Part shown: piece after piece, positions 22,217 to 33,055 of the stretch
How the letters are laid out: each line of letters begins with the position of its first letter
Numbering within the stretch: the stretch's first letter is position 1
Source of the DNA: Prionace glauca
Lineage: Eukaryota > Chordata > Chondrichthyes > Carcharhiniformes > Carcharhinidae
Length of the DNA stretch: 64,000 nucleotides
Reading direction: 5' to 3'
NCBI GenBank assembly: GCA_037974335.1
Contig: CM075760.1
Location: 14,874,059 to 14,938,058 of the forward strand
Translations under genes and position numbers: made by a program
The notes under the pieces: model-generated
The model's input: the letters and a program-made list of their open reading frames with translations, nothing else
What the model was told of the DNA's origin: nothing
The model's database searches: none

Positions 22217-23550
22217 ACATAAGAACATAAGAAATAGGAGCAGGAGTAGGCCATCTAGCCTGCCCGGCCATTCAATAAGATCATGGCTGATCTGAAGTGG
22301 ATCAGTTCCACTTTCCCGCTTTCTCCCCATAACCCTTAATTCCCTTGCCTACCAAAAACCTATCTATCCGTGTCTTAAATATATTTAGCGAGGTAGCCTC
22401 CACCACTACACGGGCATAGAATTCCAGAGATTCACCACCCTTTGAGTGAAGAAGTTCCTCCTCAACTCTGTTCTAAACTGCCACCCCCCTTATCTTGAGG
22501 CTGTGCCCTCTAGTCCTGCTGTCCTTTCTGAGCGGGAAGAACCTCTCCACCTCTACCCTATCCATCCCGTTCATTATCTTATACGTCTCTATAAGATCCC
22601 CCCTCATCCTTCTATACTCCAACGAGTACAAACCCAGTCTATTCAGCCTCTGTTCATAGTTCAACCCCCTCATCTCCGGTATCAGCCTAGTGAACGTCCT
22701 CTGCACTCCTTCCAAGGCCAAAATATCCTTGCGCAAGTGCAAAACACCACACAGTACTCCAGCTGTGGCCTCACCAGTGCCCTGTACAGTTGCAGCAAGA
22801 CCTCCCTGCTTTTATATTCTATCCCCCTCGCTATAAAGGCCAGCATCCCATTCGCCTTCCTGATCACCTGCTGCACCTGCAGACTGGGTTTTTGAGACTC
22901 ATGAACAAGGACCCCCAGGTCCCTCTGCACCGTAGCATGCTGCAGCTTTTCGCCCTTTGAATACTAATCCCTCCTACTATTATTCCTGTCAAAGCGGATA
23001 ACCTCACAGTTGCTAACATAGTACTCCATCTGACAGATCCTTGCCCACTCGCTCAGCCTATCTAGATCCCTCTGCAGACTTTCCATACCCTCCGCACAAT
23101 TTGCTTTTCCACTTATGTTTGTGTCATCAGCAAATTTCGACACCCTGCACTCAGCTCCCTCCTCCAGATCATCTATATAAATGGTAAATAGCTGAGGCCC
23201 CAGCCCTACTCCCTGGGGCGCTCCACTAGTCACCAACCGCCAATCAGAATAGTACCCATTGATACCAACTCTCTGCCTCCTATTTGATAGCCAATCCTCT
23301 ATCCACGCTAACGCCTTACCCCCAACTCCATGCCCCCTAACTTTCTGTAACTTTTTGTGCGGCAACTTATCAAATGCCTTCTGAAAATCGAGAAACACCA
23401 CATCCACCGGTTCCCCTCTGTCTACCGCACTAGTTACACCCTCATAGAACTCCAATAAATTCGTCAGACACGACTTCCCCTTAACGAATCCGTCCTGCGT
23501 CTGCTCTATCAAACAATTCTTCTCAAGGTGCCAGATATACAGCAACTTTA
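22217..23550 (-). mobile_element. CR1/L2-clade LINE, 5'-truncated, degraded
   Basis: Starts on the left with the ACATAAGAACATAAGAAATA tail. The minus strand encodes the RT palm and C-terminal part: FVKGKSCLTNLLEFYE, VDVVFLDFQKAFDKLPHKK, GPQLFTIYIDDLEEG, FADDTNI, then RDLGVLVHES and YEQRLNRLGLYSLEYRRMRG. F-A-D-D is the RT catalytic box. Several frame breaks, so it is older than the copies at 26154 and 36714. Confidence 0.88.
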
Positions 23551-23909
23551 GCTGAAGGTTATGGGATGTTCATCCAGACACCTGCCTCAAATGGATCCAG
23601 GGCAGCGAGTCTGCGTCACTGGATTCTGTAACAATAACAAAAACAGGATTTGTGAAAGCCTGATATTGAATTTAACCCACAGGGTGAACAACTAACTTTT
23701 TAAGAGCACCAAACAACGCTGCGATTATCACATTGGGTTTTGTCATGAAATAATTCACATCTAAAAATACTGTTTCTGAAAAGAAACCCTGATCATTAAT
23801 ATACTTCAGTTGCTCGGAGATTGGAGGAGGTTTTCCAGGGAGATTTTTATAAAATGTCTATCTCTTCGATGAAGTGCAGGCTACAAACCGTCGGGACTGC
23901 CCCTCTGTA

Positions 23910-23948
23910 GGTTTTTGTACGACTCGTATTGATCTTCACAACACTGTG
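23910..23948 (-). other. V recombination signal (23-type RSS)
   Basis: On the minus strand: heptamer CACAGTG, 23-base spacer, nonamer ACAAAAACC. Fully consensus. Confidence 0.93.
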
Positions 23949-24448
23949 CCTCCACTGCACAGAAATAGGTAGCAGTATCTGTCACCCGAGTACCGCTAAC
24001 ATTCAGAACGCTTCGTTTCTCTGCAACAATGTTCCGAGCACTGAACCTGCCCTGACTACTGGTACCGCTCACCAGGAACTTCACTGTTCGATTCGGGAAT
24101 TGTCTGTACCATTGTAGGACAGGTCCAACTGCTGTAGTGGAACAATTCAACGATGCCAGGTCTCCCTCGGTAACCACCATAGACTCTGGAGACTGTGAAA
24201 TCTCTTCACTGCCAGCGGCATCTGGGAAGGATATATAGATATGCAACAATGTCATAAAATTAAAATCTCATAGTGCAATACAATGTCGCACAATAAATAC
24301 AACTGAACGCATAATGCAAGATAACACACAAAAGAACATAGCATTGCTAATGTGTAAAATACCGTTGTCAGAAATAGCGACCATACTTGCCCTGAGGGAA
24401 GAGTAAGAAATCCAAGGAGATTATCATTAAAGCGAAGCTGAGCTTCAT
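23949..24448 (-). CDS. TCR alpha/delta-type V segment with GC splice donor, intact
   Basis: Leader exon 24391-24448 (MKLSFALMIISLDFLLFPQG). The donor reads G|GCAAGT, a GC-AG type intron, and the phase-1 join to V exon 23949-24221 (acceptor ATCCTTCCCAG) gives GDAAGSEEISQ. The V body has SMVVTEGDLASLNCS, VLQWYRQFPNRTVKFLVSG, SQGRFSARN, SVLNVSGTRVTDTATYFCAVE. All key residues are present and it is open throughout. CDR2 is short. GC donors are a known minority class with otherwise strong consensus, as here. Confidence 0.9.
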
Positions 24449-24758
24449 GTCGAATCCTATCGACACTTGTAAAACAGTTGTAGAAAGATCACAGGACAAG
24501 AAAAACTCCTGGGAAAGCAAAGTTATTGGATATGAATCTGAGCCCAACACCAGTTATCCTCTCGCGCCCGGAGCTGGATCTCTGGGACTTTTGATCATGA
24601 AGTGAAATGGGGGATCAGCGTGCGCAAGAGTCAGAGCATCCTGTATTGTGATGTCAGAGCAACAGACTTTGTGACATCAAAGTATCCGGCACTGTAACGT
24701 CAGAATGCGGGCATATGCGACGTCACCATGCAGCCTTTGACGTCTGTGGGTCTTTTCT

Positions 24759-25262
24759 GAGAACAAAAGAACAAAGAATAAAGAAAATTACAGCACAGGA
24801 GCAGGCCCTTTGGCCCTCCAAGCCTGCACTGACCATGCTGCCCGGCTGAACTAAAACCCCCTACCCTTCCGGGGAGCATATCCTCTATTCCCATCCTATT
24901 CATGTACTTGCCCAGACGCCCCTTAAAAGTCACTCATAGAGTCATAGAGGTTTCCAGCATGGAAGCAGGCCCTTCGGCCCAATTTGCCCATGCTGTCCTT
25001 TTTTGTAAACCTCTAAGCTAATCCCAATTGCCCGCATTTGGTCCATATCCCTCTGTACCCATCGTACCCATGTAATTGTCTAAATACTTTTTAAAAGTCA
25101 AAGTTGTACCCGCCTCTACTACTACCTATGGCAGCGTGTCCCAGGCACCCACTAATCTCTGTGTAAAAGAATTGCCTCATACATCTCCTTTAAACCTTAC
25201 CCCTCACACCTTAAACCTGCGCCCTCTAGTAAATGACTCTTTCATCATGAGAAAAAGCTTCT
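24759..25262 (-). mobile_element. Two LINE 3' tails side by side
   Basis: 24759-24935: AAGAACAAAGAATAAAGAAA, then CAGGAGCAGGCCC and ATGCTGCCCGGCTGAACTAA. 24936-25262: TCATAGAGTCATAGAGG, then AAGCAGGCCCTTCGGCCCAA and GCGCCCTCTAGTAAATGACT. Both are minus strand, non-coding, and from different LINE subfamilies. Confidence 0.7.
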
Positions 25263-25608
25263 GACTGTTTTAAAGGAGTTGCTGACTGCTGTTGTTTAAA
25301 AAAAAAGCGTCTCTGTCTTGTTGCAATTCCAGGATTTTCTACACTAATTTAAAGCAAACACCTGAGTTTAGTAATTGTATTTATATGGGAAGACTTGGTT
25401 ATTTGGGACTGAAATTATGATAAGTTAGAAATTGGGCGTTGTTTCTTTTTACTTTACAGGTTGTTCAGTGGTGGAGAGCGAGACAGGGTGCTATTTAAAC
25501 TGTTATGGATAAAGCTTGATTTGATAAAATATCCCGAATTTGTCGGTGGAATTCCTCCTGGAAGGAAGCATTGAATCCTCACACTGAAAATCAGTCAGGG
25601 TCGAGTCT

Positions 25609-25935
25609 GACTGTTAGACTGGTTAGACCTTTTCTCTGCGGTTAGGGTCCAGAGGTTAGACTGGCTCCCCGGGATTAGAGTCCAGGGGTTGGACTGACTC
25701 CCCGGGGTTAGGGTCCGGGGATTAGACTGGCTTCCTGAAGCTCTGGTCCAGGGAGTTAAATTGGCTCCCTGGGGATAGGGTCCAGGGGTTAGACCGGCTC
25801 CCTGAAGCTCGGGTCCAGGGAGTTAGACTGGTTCCCTGAGGTTAGGGTCCAACCAGTTAGCCTGGTTCCCTGGGGATATGGTCTAGGGGTTAGACTGGCT
25901 CCCTGGGGTTAGGATCCTGGGAGTTCGATCTGCCG
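25609..25935 (+). repeat. Minisatellite, unit about 33-36 bp
   Basis: About nine degenerate copies of GTTAGACTGGCTCCC, then TGGGGTTAGGGTCCAGG. Two unit types alternate in places (CTGGGGATAGGG and CTGAAGCTCGGG), suggesting higher-order duplication. It lies just left of the LINE nest. Confidence 0.85.
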
Positions 25936-25976
25936 TAGTTGGTCTGAATATCTAGCCCTGAGCTTGTGGGGATTTA

Positions 25977-27565
25977 CATAAGAACATAAGAACATAAGAA
26001 CATAAGAAATAGGAGCAGGAGTAGGCCATCTGGCCCTTCGAGCCTGCCCCGCCATTCAATAAGATCATGGCTGATCTGTCGTGACTCAGCTCCACCTTCC
26101 CGCCCTCTCCCCATAACCCTTAATCCCTTCTCTTATCAAAAACCCATCAACCCAGGGGTCGGTGCTGGGGCCTCAGCTATTTACCATTTATATAGATGAT
26201 CTGGAGGAGGGAACCGAGTGCAGGGTGTCGAAATTTGCTGATGACACCAAGATTGGGGGAAAGGCAAATTGTGCGGAGGGTGTGGAGAGTCTGCAGAAGG
26301 ATCTAGATAGGCTGGGCGAATGGGCCAGGAAATGGCAAATGGAATTTAATGTTGGCAAGTGTGAGGTGGTCCACTTTGGTAGGAGGAATGGTAGGAAGGA
26401 CTATTACTTACGGGGCGAGAAACTGCAGCAGGCGACGGTGCAGAGGGACCTCGGGGTTCTTGTGCATGAGTCGCAAAAACCCAGCTTGCAGGTGCAGCAG
26501 GTGGTCAGGAAGGCGAATGGGATGCTGGCCTTCATAGCGAAGGGGATTGAATATAAAAGTAGGGAGGTCTTGCTGCAGCTGTATAGGGCATTGGTGAGGC
26601 CGCAGCTGGAGTACTGTGTGCAGTTTTGGGCGCCGCACCTGCGCAAGGATATTTTGGCCCTGGAGGGAGTGCAGAGGAGGTTTACTCGGCTGATACCGGA
26701 GTTGAGGGGATTGAGCTATGAGGAGAGGCTGAATAAACTAGGCTTGTACTCGTTAGAGTTTAGAAGAATGAGGGGAGATCTCATTGAGACGTATAAGATG
26801 ATGAATGGGATGGATAGGATAGAGGTGGAGAGACTGTTCCCGCTCAAAAAAGACAGTAGGACTAGGGGGCACAGCCTCAAGATAAAGGGGGGGCGGTTTA
26901 GAACAGAGTTGAGGAGGAACTTCTTCACTCAAAGGGTGGTGAATCTCTGGAATTCTCTGCCCGTTGAAGTGGTGGAGGCTGCCTCGCTAAATATTTTTAA
27001 GAAACGGGTTGATGGGTTTTTGATAAGAGAGGGGATTAAGGGTTATGGGGAGAGGGCAGGAAGGTGGAGCTGAGTCACGACAGATCAGCCATGATCTTAT
27101 TGAATGGCGGGGCAGGCTCGAAGGGCCAGATGGCCTACTCCTGCTCCTATTTCTTATGTTCTTATGTTCTTAACCCGTTTCTTAAAAATATTTAGCGAGG
27201 CAGCCTCCACCACTTCAACGGGCAGAGAATTCCACAGATTCACCACCCTTTGAGTGAAGAAGTTCCTCCTCAACTCTGTTCTAAACCGCCCCCCCTTTAT
27301 CTTGAGGCTGTGCCCCCTAGTCCTACTGTCTTTTTTGAGCGGGAACAGTCTCTCCACCTCTATCCTATCCATCCCATTCATCATCTTATACGTCTCAATG
27401 AGATCTCCCCTCATTCTTCTAAACTCTAACGAGTACAAGCCTAGTTTATTCAGCCTCTCCTCATAGCTCAATCCCCTCAACTCCGGTATCAGCCGAGTAA
27501 ACCTCCTCTGCACTCCCTCCAGGGCCAAAACATCCTTGCGCAGGTGCGGCGCCCAAAACTGCACA
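25977..27565 (-). mobile_element. CR1/L2-clade LINE (outer, minus), split by a second LINE
   Basis: The outer copy is 25977-26153 plus 27172-27565. It has the tail repeat ACATAAGAACATAAG on the left and the RT C-terminal coding part on the right (RRFTRLIPELRGLSYEERL to VEAASLNIFKKR, minus strand). Joining across the insertion restores the family sequence CATCAACCCGTTTCTTAAAA. The 5' end is truncated at about 27565. Confidence 0.9.
26154..27171 (+). mobile_element. CR1/L2-clade LINE (inner, plus), 5'-truncated, open frame
   Basis: Inserted in opposite orientation into the outer copy with target duplication AACCC (26149-26153 and 27172-27176). It encodes about 300 residues of the RT: GPQLFTIYIDDLEEG, KFADDTKIGG, RDLGVLVHES, LVRPQLEYCVQFWAPHLRKD, RRMRGDLIETYKMMNG, FFTQRVVNLWNSLPVEVVEA, and ends with the TTCTTATG tail repeat. 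Its C-terminal frame is the same, residue for residue by eye, as that of the outer copy, so both are young. Confidence 0.93.
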
Positions 27566-27650
27566 ACTGATCAGAAACTGATTTAACCTGCAGATTGATT
27601 TGATGGCGGATCTGCCGGTCTGATCGGATCCTGCAGTTAATTTTCTCAGT

Positions 27651-29140
27651 AAAAAGTCTGACAACACCAGGTTTTAGTCCAACCGATTTATTTGATAATA
27701 TTCTCACAAGCTTTCGAGGGGGCTGCCTCTTTGTCAAGTGAATGGAGAGTTCTGGCCTCAGACAGACAGAGCACATAGAGCACAGACAGTTGCTGATTAG
27801 AATGCGAATCCTTACACCTAACCTGCTGTTCAATTCTTAAAGTGGCTGATAATGTGAGTGGAAGGAGCACTGATCACAGTTTAAAGAGATGTGTATTGTC
27901 TCCAGACAGTACAGTAAGTGAGGTTTTGCAAACCCAGGCAAGTCACGGGGGTTACAGATAGTGCGACATGAACCCAAGATCCCTGTTGAGACCGTCCTCA
28001 TGTGTGCGGAACTTGGCTATCAGTCTCTGTTCAGCGACTCTGCGCTGTCGTGTGTCATGAAGGCCGCCTTGGAGAATGCTTACCCGAAGGTCAGAGGCTG
28101 AATGCCCGTGACCGCTGAAGTGTTCGCCAACAGGAAGGGAACAGTCTTGCCTGATGACTGTCGAGCGATGTTCATTCATCCGTTGTCGTAGCGTCTGCAT
28201 GGTCTCCCCAACGTACCATGCTTCGGGACATCCTTTCTTGCAACGTATCAGGTAGACAATGTTGGCCGAGTTGCAAGAGTATTTACCATGTACCTGGTGG
28301 ATGGTATTCTCACGTGTGATGATGGTATCCATGTCGATGATCCGGCATGTCTTGCAGAGGTTGCTGTGGCAGGGTTGTGTGGTATTGTGGTCACTGTTCT
28401 CCTGAAGGCTGGGTAGTTTGCTGCGAACAATGGTCTGTTTGAGGTTGTGTGGTTGTCTGAAAGCAAGAAGTGGGGGTGTGGGGATAGCCCTGGCGAGATG
28501 TTTGTCTTCATCAACGATATGTTGAAGACTCCGGAGAAGATGTCGTAGCTTCTCCGCTCCGGGGAAGTACTGGACGACGAAGGGTACTCTGTCCATTGTG
28601 TCCCGTGTTTGCCTTCTGAGGAGATCGGTGCGGTTTTTCGCTGTGGCACATCGGAACTGCCGATCTATGAGTCGAGCACCATATCCTGTTCTTATGAGGG
28701 CATCTTTCAGGGTCTGGAGGTGTCTGTCACGATCCTCCTCATCTGAGCAAATCCTGTGTATACGGAGGGCTTGTCCATAGGGAATAGCTTCTTTAACATG
28801 TTTAGGGTGGAAACTGGAGAAGTGGAGCATTGTGAGATTGTCTGTGGGTTTGCGGTACAGTGAGGTGCTGAGGTGACCGTCCTTAATGGAGATAAGTGTG
28901 TCCAAGAATGCAACTGATTCTGGGGAATAGTCCATGGTGAGTCTGATGGTGGGGTGGAATTTGTTGATATCATCATATAGTTGTTTCAGTGATTGTTCAC
29001 CATGAGGCCAAAGGAAGAAAATGTCATCGATGTATCTAGTGTATAGCATCGGTTGAAGATTCTGTGCAGTGAAGAAGTCTTGTTCGAACCTATGCATGAA
29101 GATGTTGGCATATTGAGGTGCAAATTTGGTTTTTTTTTCT
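27651..29140 (-). mobile_element. Penelope-like element, 5'-truncated, perfect 17 bp target duplication
   Basis: Flanked by CAGTTAATTTTCTCAGT at 27634-27650 and 29141-29157. The minus strand has a 381-residue open frame (27952-29097): the end of the reverse transcriptase with RYIDDIFFLW (the Y-x-D-D box), SVAFLDTLI, then a linker with two Cys-x-x-Cys-like pairs, and a GIY-YIG nuclease domain at the C-terminus (VYLIRCKKGC, WYVGETMQTLRQRMNEH). RT followed by GIY-YIG is the hallmark of Penelope-like retroelements. The RT N-terminal part is absent. The exact target duplication points to a recent insertion. Confidence 0.92.
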
Positions 29141-29159
29141 CAGTTAATTTTCTCAGTCA

Positions 29160-30280
29160 TGGCTGAAAAAAAAAAGGAGTGAATATTTAGTCCCGAAGTT
29201 AATGTGGTTTCCGCTGGGTGTGTGCTTTTTCATGCGGCTGAGAGCACCACTGTTCATCGTGAATGAATCCACCCAGATTCTGTCCATTGCCTAACATCAA
29301 GTGTAGTTTGCTATTCCTGCACTTGATAGAAATCAATGAGGTTATATCAAGGTTTCTTTTCGTAAATTAAAGATATTGTGAAAGAAGCTGCGAAAGATGT
29401 TGGTACAGAGGCATAGATAGGGAGAGGCAGGTAGAGATGAGAGAGATAGACATGAGGAAAGAAAATGATTGAAACGAGGGAGAGACATAGAGATAAATAT
29501 TGGGATAGGCAGGGAAAGAAATGAAATAGATACTGAGGCGAGAAGGGAAATGGGTGAGGGTACGACGAAGAGGCCACGAGGGAAACAGATGCAAATATAT
29601 GGAGAAAACACAGAAGGAGTAACATAGAGAGACAAATGTGCAGAGATCACTAGAACCAGAGAGATAGACAGTGAGGCAACCAAAGGGGCACAGTGAGACA
29701 AGCAATTTCCGAAATAGAATCAGGAAATCCAGAAGAAGAAACAAAAATAACATAATATAATGCAGTCCATGATAAGGAAAGCGTGATTTCTGAGACCTGC
29801 TTGTCTCTGAAATAGTAAAACAACAACATAACCACAATGCTGGAAAAATCTGAGCAAGCCTGACAGCATCTGTGCCGAGACAATAAAGCCAAAGTTTAGA
29901 GTCTGGATGATCCTTCATCAAGTATCTGCTTCCGAGAAATCTAAATTGGAATTGGTCAGGTTGAATTTTATCTTTCATAGATATTCAGGCAATGTCTAAA
30001 TAATGTTAACCGTTTGTAAAACACTGTTTAGAGATCATGAGATCACCATTTAGATTGTCGAGATATTGGATAAGGTACACTAGAATGATACTGGGTTGAC
30101 AGTATTCGATGATCAGTTGACTTCTGAAACTGAGATTGTTCTACTTTGTCAAATAGTTAAAGGCCATCGTTAATTTTAGCACTTAATTTTAAAACCTTCG
30201 ATGCAATAGATCAGGCAAAACTGCTTCAAGCAGTAGAACATTCGATAATCCAAGTACGCCAGTTTAACTGAACGAATGGC
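29160..30280. other. Flank with repeat scraps, no gene seen
   Basis: 29190-29260 resembles the flank after the V genes at 8510 and 63776 (GTTAATGTGGTTTCC...GGTGTG), so it may mark a lost V. 29840-29930 is a SINE scrap. The purine-rich stretch at 29400-29700 has no coding support. Confidence 0.5.
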
Positions 30281-30719
30281 TGAATGGCAGAGAAAAGTCA
30301 GATAACCTTATTCTCCTGCGATTTGTTCAAACCTGGAGACAAGTTGTCAAAAATGATGGCGGCACATTCAATGGAAACGCTCAGAAGGAAATTATCTTTG
30401 AATAAAAGCATCTTGTCTGTGTGCAAAATGGACGCGGGGAAGGGGGGGGGGGGTGGGGTGAGGGGCTGGGGGAGAGGTGGAAAAATGATTTGGAGATGGA
30501 TAGGCCGAATGGTCTCATTCGATGCTCAACCATTCAATGATTGTCGATGCTTCATGTCCCAGCCGCAACATTTTTGTTAAACACCTGCACAGTGAGCAGG
30601 TGCAGGGTGATCAGAGACTTCTGTAGATTCATTTCCGCTCCAACCGCTTCCAGTGCAGCTGAGAGTCACAATTCACTCAATATTGAGCCTGTGATAATCC
30701 CGCCCACAGTTTCCGTTTA

Positions 30720-30875
30720 CTGCTCCCACTCTGACACGATGATGTGATTGGACAGATTGGTGCCACTGCTCCATTCCTCTCATTGGTTGGATCAGCAGTG
30801 CAGTGAGATGGGGATCTGTATTTCTGTTCCCGACAGAGGATTTCTCTCACTACAGTTACAGACTCAGGAAGGAGG
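30720..30875 (+). promoter_or_regulatory. Promoter-like region before orphan leader
   Basis: It contains TGATGTGATTGG and CTCATTGGTTGG (inverted CCAAT) 80-130 bases before a leader ATG. A promoter role is inferred from position and CCAAT motifs only. Confidence 0.35.
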
Positions 30876-30921
30876 ATGGGGATCCGGTTCTTTCTGATCC
30901 TCATCACTATCTCACTTCTCA
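30876..30921 (+). pseudogene. Orphan V leader exon
   Basis: ATG at 30876 encodes MGIRFFLILITISLLS, a good signal peptide, ending in phase 1 at donor GTCAGT. The length (46 bases) equals the leaders at 8919, 12577 and 54587. No V exon follows: the next 1 kb is simple repeat and then another V gene's promoter block with its own leader. The V body was probably lost; splicing to a distant V exon cannot be excluded. Confidence 0.65.
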
Positions 30922-31129
30922 GTCAGTATTTCCTACCCAATAAAACTCCATTCTGCCCCTGAGTGCTGTAACCCAGATGTTATTGTTATTAAAATAAATA
31001 AATAAATAAACAATACATAAATACTGACGATGTTGATGATAATTGCATCGTTTCATCTGAGACTGACTCTGATTGTTGTTACTTCCGTTAGAATGGAGCC
31101 AGCAAGACAAAATGGAACAACTGGGGGGA

Positions 31130-31515
31130 CCTGTAAAAGGGGGGGCCACTAAAAAGGGAGGGGGCAGCAAAAAAAGGGGAGCATTAAAAGGGGGGGACCT
31201 GTAAAAAAAGACAGAGGGAAAAAAAGACAGAGAGGGAAAAAAAGACAGAGAGGGGAAAAAGACAGAGAGGGAAAAAAAGACAGAGAGGGAAAAAAAGACA
31301 GAGGGAAAAAAAAGACAGAGATGGAAAAAAAGACAGAGAGGGAAAAAAAGACAGAGAGGGAAAAAAAAGACAGAGAGGGAAAAAAAGGACAGAGAGGGAA
31401 AGAAAAGACAGAGAGGAAAAAAAAGACAGAGAGGGAAAAAAAAGACAGAGGGGGGAAAAAGAATGAGGGGAAAAAAAGACAGAGAGGGAAAAAAAAGACA
31501 GAGAGGGAAGAAAGA
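31130..31515 (+). repeat. Purine-rich minisatellite
   Basis: About 18 copies of a 16-19 bp unit (GACAGAGAGGGAAAAAA) over 31205-31510, led by a G/A-rich stretch from 31130. One pyrimidine per unit. The open frames through it are low-complexity artefacts. Confidence 0.88.
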
Positions 31516-31589
31516 CGCCACAGCACAATTCTTGCAAAACAATTTACTTTGTTGCTGCAGTGAGGAAGGAGATGCTCGGAAGCAGTGAC

Positions 31590-31800
31590 GGTTCAAGTGA
31601 TTTCTGGTTTGAGAAACAGCCAATTGCTGAGTGGCACCGTGAGAAACGTCAGATACCGATATCCCATAATTATCCAATCGGTGACAGTGTGGCCCTTCGG
31701 TCTCACATTGAATGGGGGAATGTGAAGCTCTCGCCTCTCCTCTCCCTCCCCAACATTCAGAGTCTGGGCCTCGGCAGCAAGTCCCAGTTTAGAGAATAGA
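31590..31800 (+). promoter_or_regulatory. Conserved promoter-like block upstream of V leader
   Basis: Same block as 2450-2620: AACAGCCAATTGCTGAGTGG, AACGTCAGA, TATCCAATCGGTGAC. The leader ATG follows at 31835. Confidence 0.5.
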
Positions 31801-31834
31801 TCCTGATTGATGCTCTTGTGTATCTTCATCAATC

Positions 31835-32260
31835 ATGAAGAGAAACCCCCGCAAAGAGCTACTTCCAGTTGGAGCTCTGATGCTGCTGATATTGTGTGAG
31901 TTTATTGATTTACTCAGACGGATTATTTTAACAATCTCTTCATACCGTGTAGTTACAGATTGATTTTCTTCCGTTCGCAGACGTTCAGTGTGAGGATCAG
32001 AGCTCCCATCCTGAGCAAGTCGTATCTCGGGAAGGGGAGCGGGTTGAACTCAAGTGTCGGCTCTCTGTTGCTCCAGGTCATACAGTAGCCTGGCACAGAC
32101 AAACACTGAGAGGACCTCCAACAATTCTCGCCTCCATTTGCGAGGGGAATGTGACCGAAGGACGATATACAGTCCTTTGACCGAATAAAGAATTCCTTCA
32201 CCATGTCTATAGATGGGACCGCGGTCCTGTTCTCCGGAATGTATCTCTGTGCGAAGCAGA
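31835..32260 (+). pseudogene. V pseudogene with intact leader, first of a V pair
   Basis: Leader 31835-31895 (MKRNPRKELLPVGALMLLIL, donor GTGAGT), V exon 31981-32260 after CCGTTCGCAG. It reads VQCEDQSSHPEQVVSREGER, VELKC, TVAWHRQTLRGPPTILAS, NVTEGRYTVL, then a stop and frame change; the remainder, in another frame, gives NSFTMSIDGTAVLFSGMYLC. The GRY...SF.M.I....SGMY-C layout faintly recalls shark NAR-type V domains, but this is weak. The heptamer CACAGTG (32261-32267) is perfect; no nonamer is found at 12 or 23 bases. The leaderless V at 32737 follows. Confidence 0.8.
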
Positions 32261-32736
32261 CACAGTGAGACAAAGAGCGGATCCCCTGTTGTGATATTCA
32301 GTTCACTGCCCGGTCTCCGCTCCACTTTTAAGTTTTCTGCAAACCAGAAATGCCATTAATATTCTTCAATGTTACTTTCGCACATTTAATTTTCTATCTA
32401 GATAGCGTTCTAACATCCTAAAGTTGTCTTTAAAGATGCAGAGTATCGAAGCGTATTAAGTTTAAAAACAAAACTGTTCCGTTGTTCCACAAGCAAATTA
32501 AAGAGAAAGGCAGAAAAATCTGCCTGTCAAGTATTTGGATAATCGAGAAAAAGATAGATCAACAAGGACATAGGTAAATATTCAGATTGATAAGAGGTAG
32601 ATATATTGACAGTTAGACGCAGACAGACAGATAGGTGGATAGACCGTGAGTTAACTTTTTTAGCCAATATGCGTAAGAGCTTTATTTAATTAGCCCTGTA
32701 TGTATCTTTATGTTAACTTTGTTCATGTTTTGACAG

Positions 32737-33016
32737 ATGTTCATTGTCACTCGAAGACACTTCAGATATCAATGTATCGGGTAAATCAAGGACAGACCAT
32801 CTCTCTTCATCACAACATTGCTGTTACTGGGAATGAGTTTGTATTTTGGTACCGGCAATTCACCGATCAAGCTCCAGAGAAAGTCGTTTCCACATTCAGA
32901 GATGAAACAGCTGAGGGAAGGTTTAAAGTATCGGAGGCAGTGAGAAAGGATACATCGGTCTTAGCGTTAACACGGTCGAACTGTCAGCTGCTGCGGTGGA
33001 TACAGTGCAGTTGAGG
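32737..33016 (+). pseudogene. Leaderless V exon without disulfide Cys, frameshifted
   Basis: Paralogue of the exon at 19898, after acceptor GTTTTGACAG. It reads DVHCHSKTLQISMYRVNQGQ, ISLHHNIAVT, FVFWYRQFTDQAPEKVVST, GRFKV. The first Cys is His and the AGT serine codon replaces the second, as in the paralogue. A single base is missing just before it (GATACAGTG against TATTACAGTG), so this copy is out of frame at the end. No leader exon is seen between it and the V at 31981. Confidence 0.75.
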
Positions 33017-33055
33017 CACTGTGAAACAGAGAGATGCAAAGCCGGTACAGTAACT
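33017..33055 (+). other. V recombination signal (23-type RSS), diverged
   Basis: Heptamer CACTGTG at 33017-33023, 23-base spacer, nonamer ACAGTAACT at 33047-33055. Confidence 0.75.

Noticed and set aside
31149-31537. Long Phe/Leu/Ser-rich open frames opposite the purine repeat
   Set aside because: Low-complexity translation of a minisatellite.
31981-32260. Calling this V a NAR-type V
   Set aside because: Only a loose framework 3 resemblance; it keeps a CDR2 region and W-H-R-Q framework 2, so the match is too weak.
32268-32736. Search for D and J segments between the paired V exons
   Set aside because: No F-G-x-G motif and no 12-spacer signal could be found, so a full NAR-TCR type cluster is not supported.
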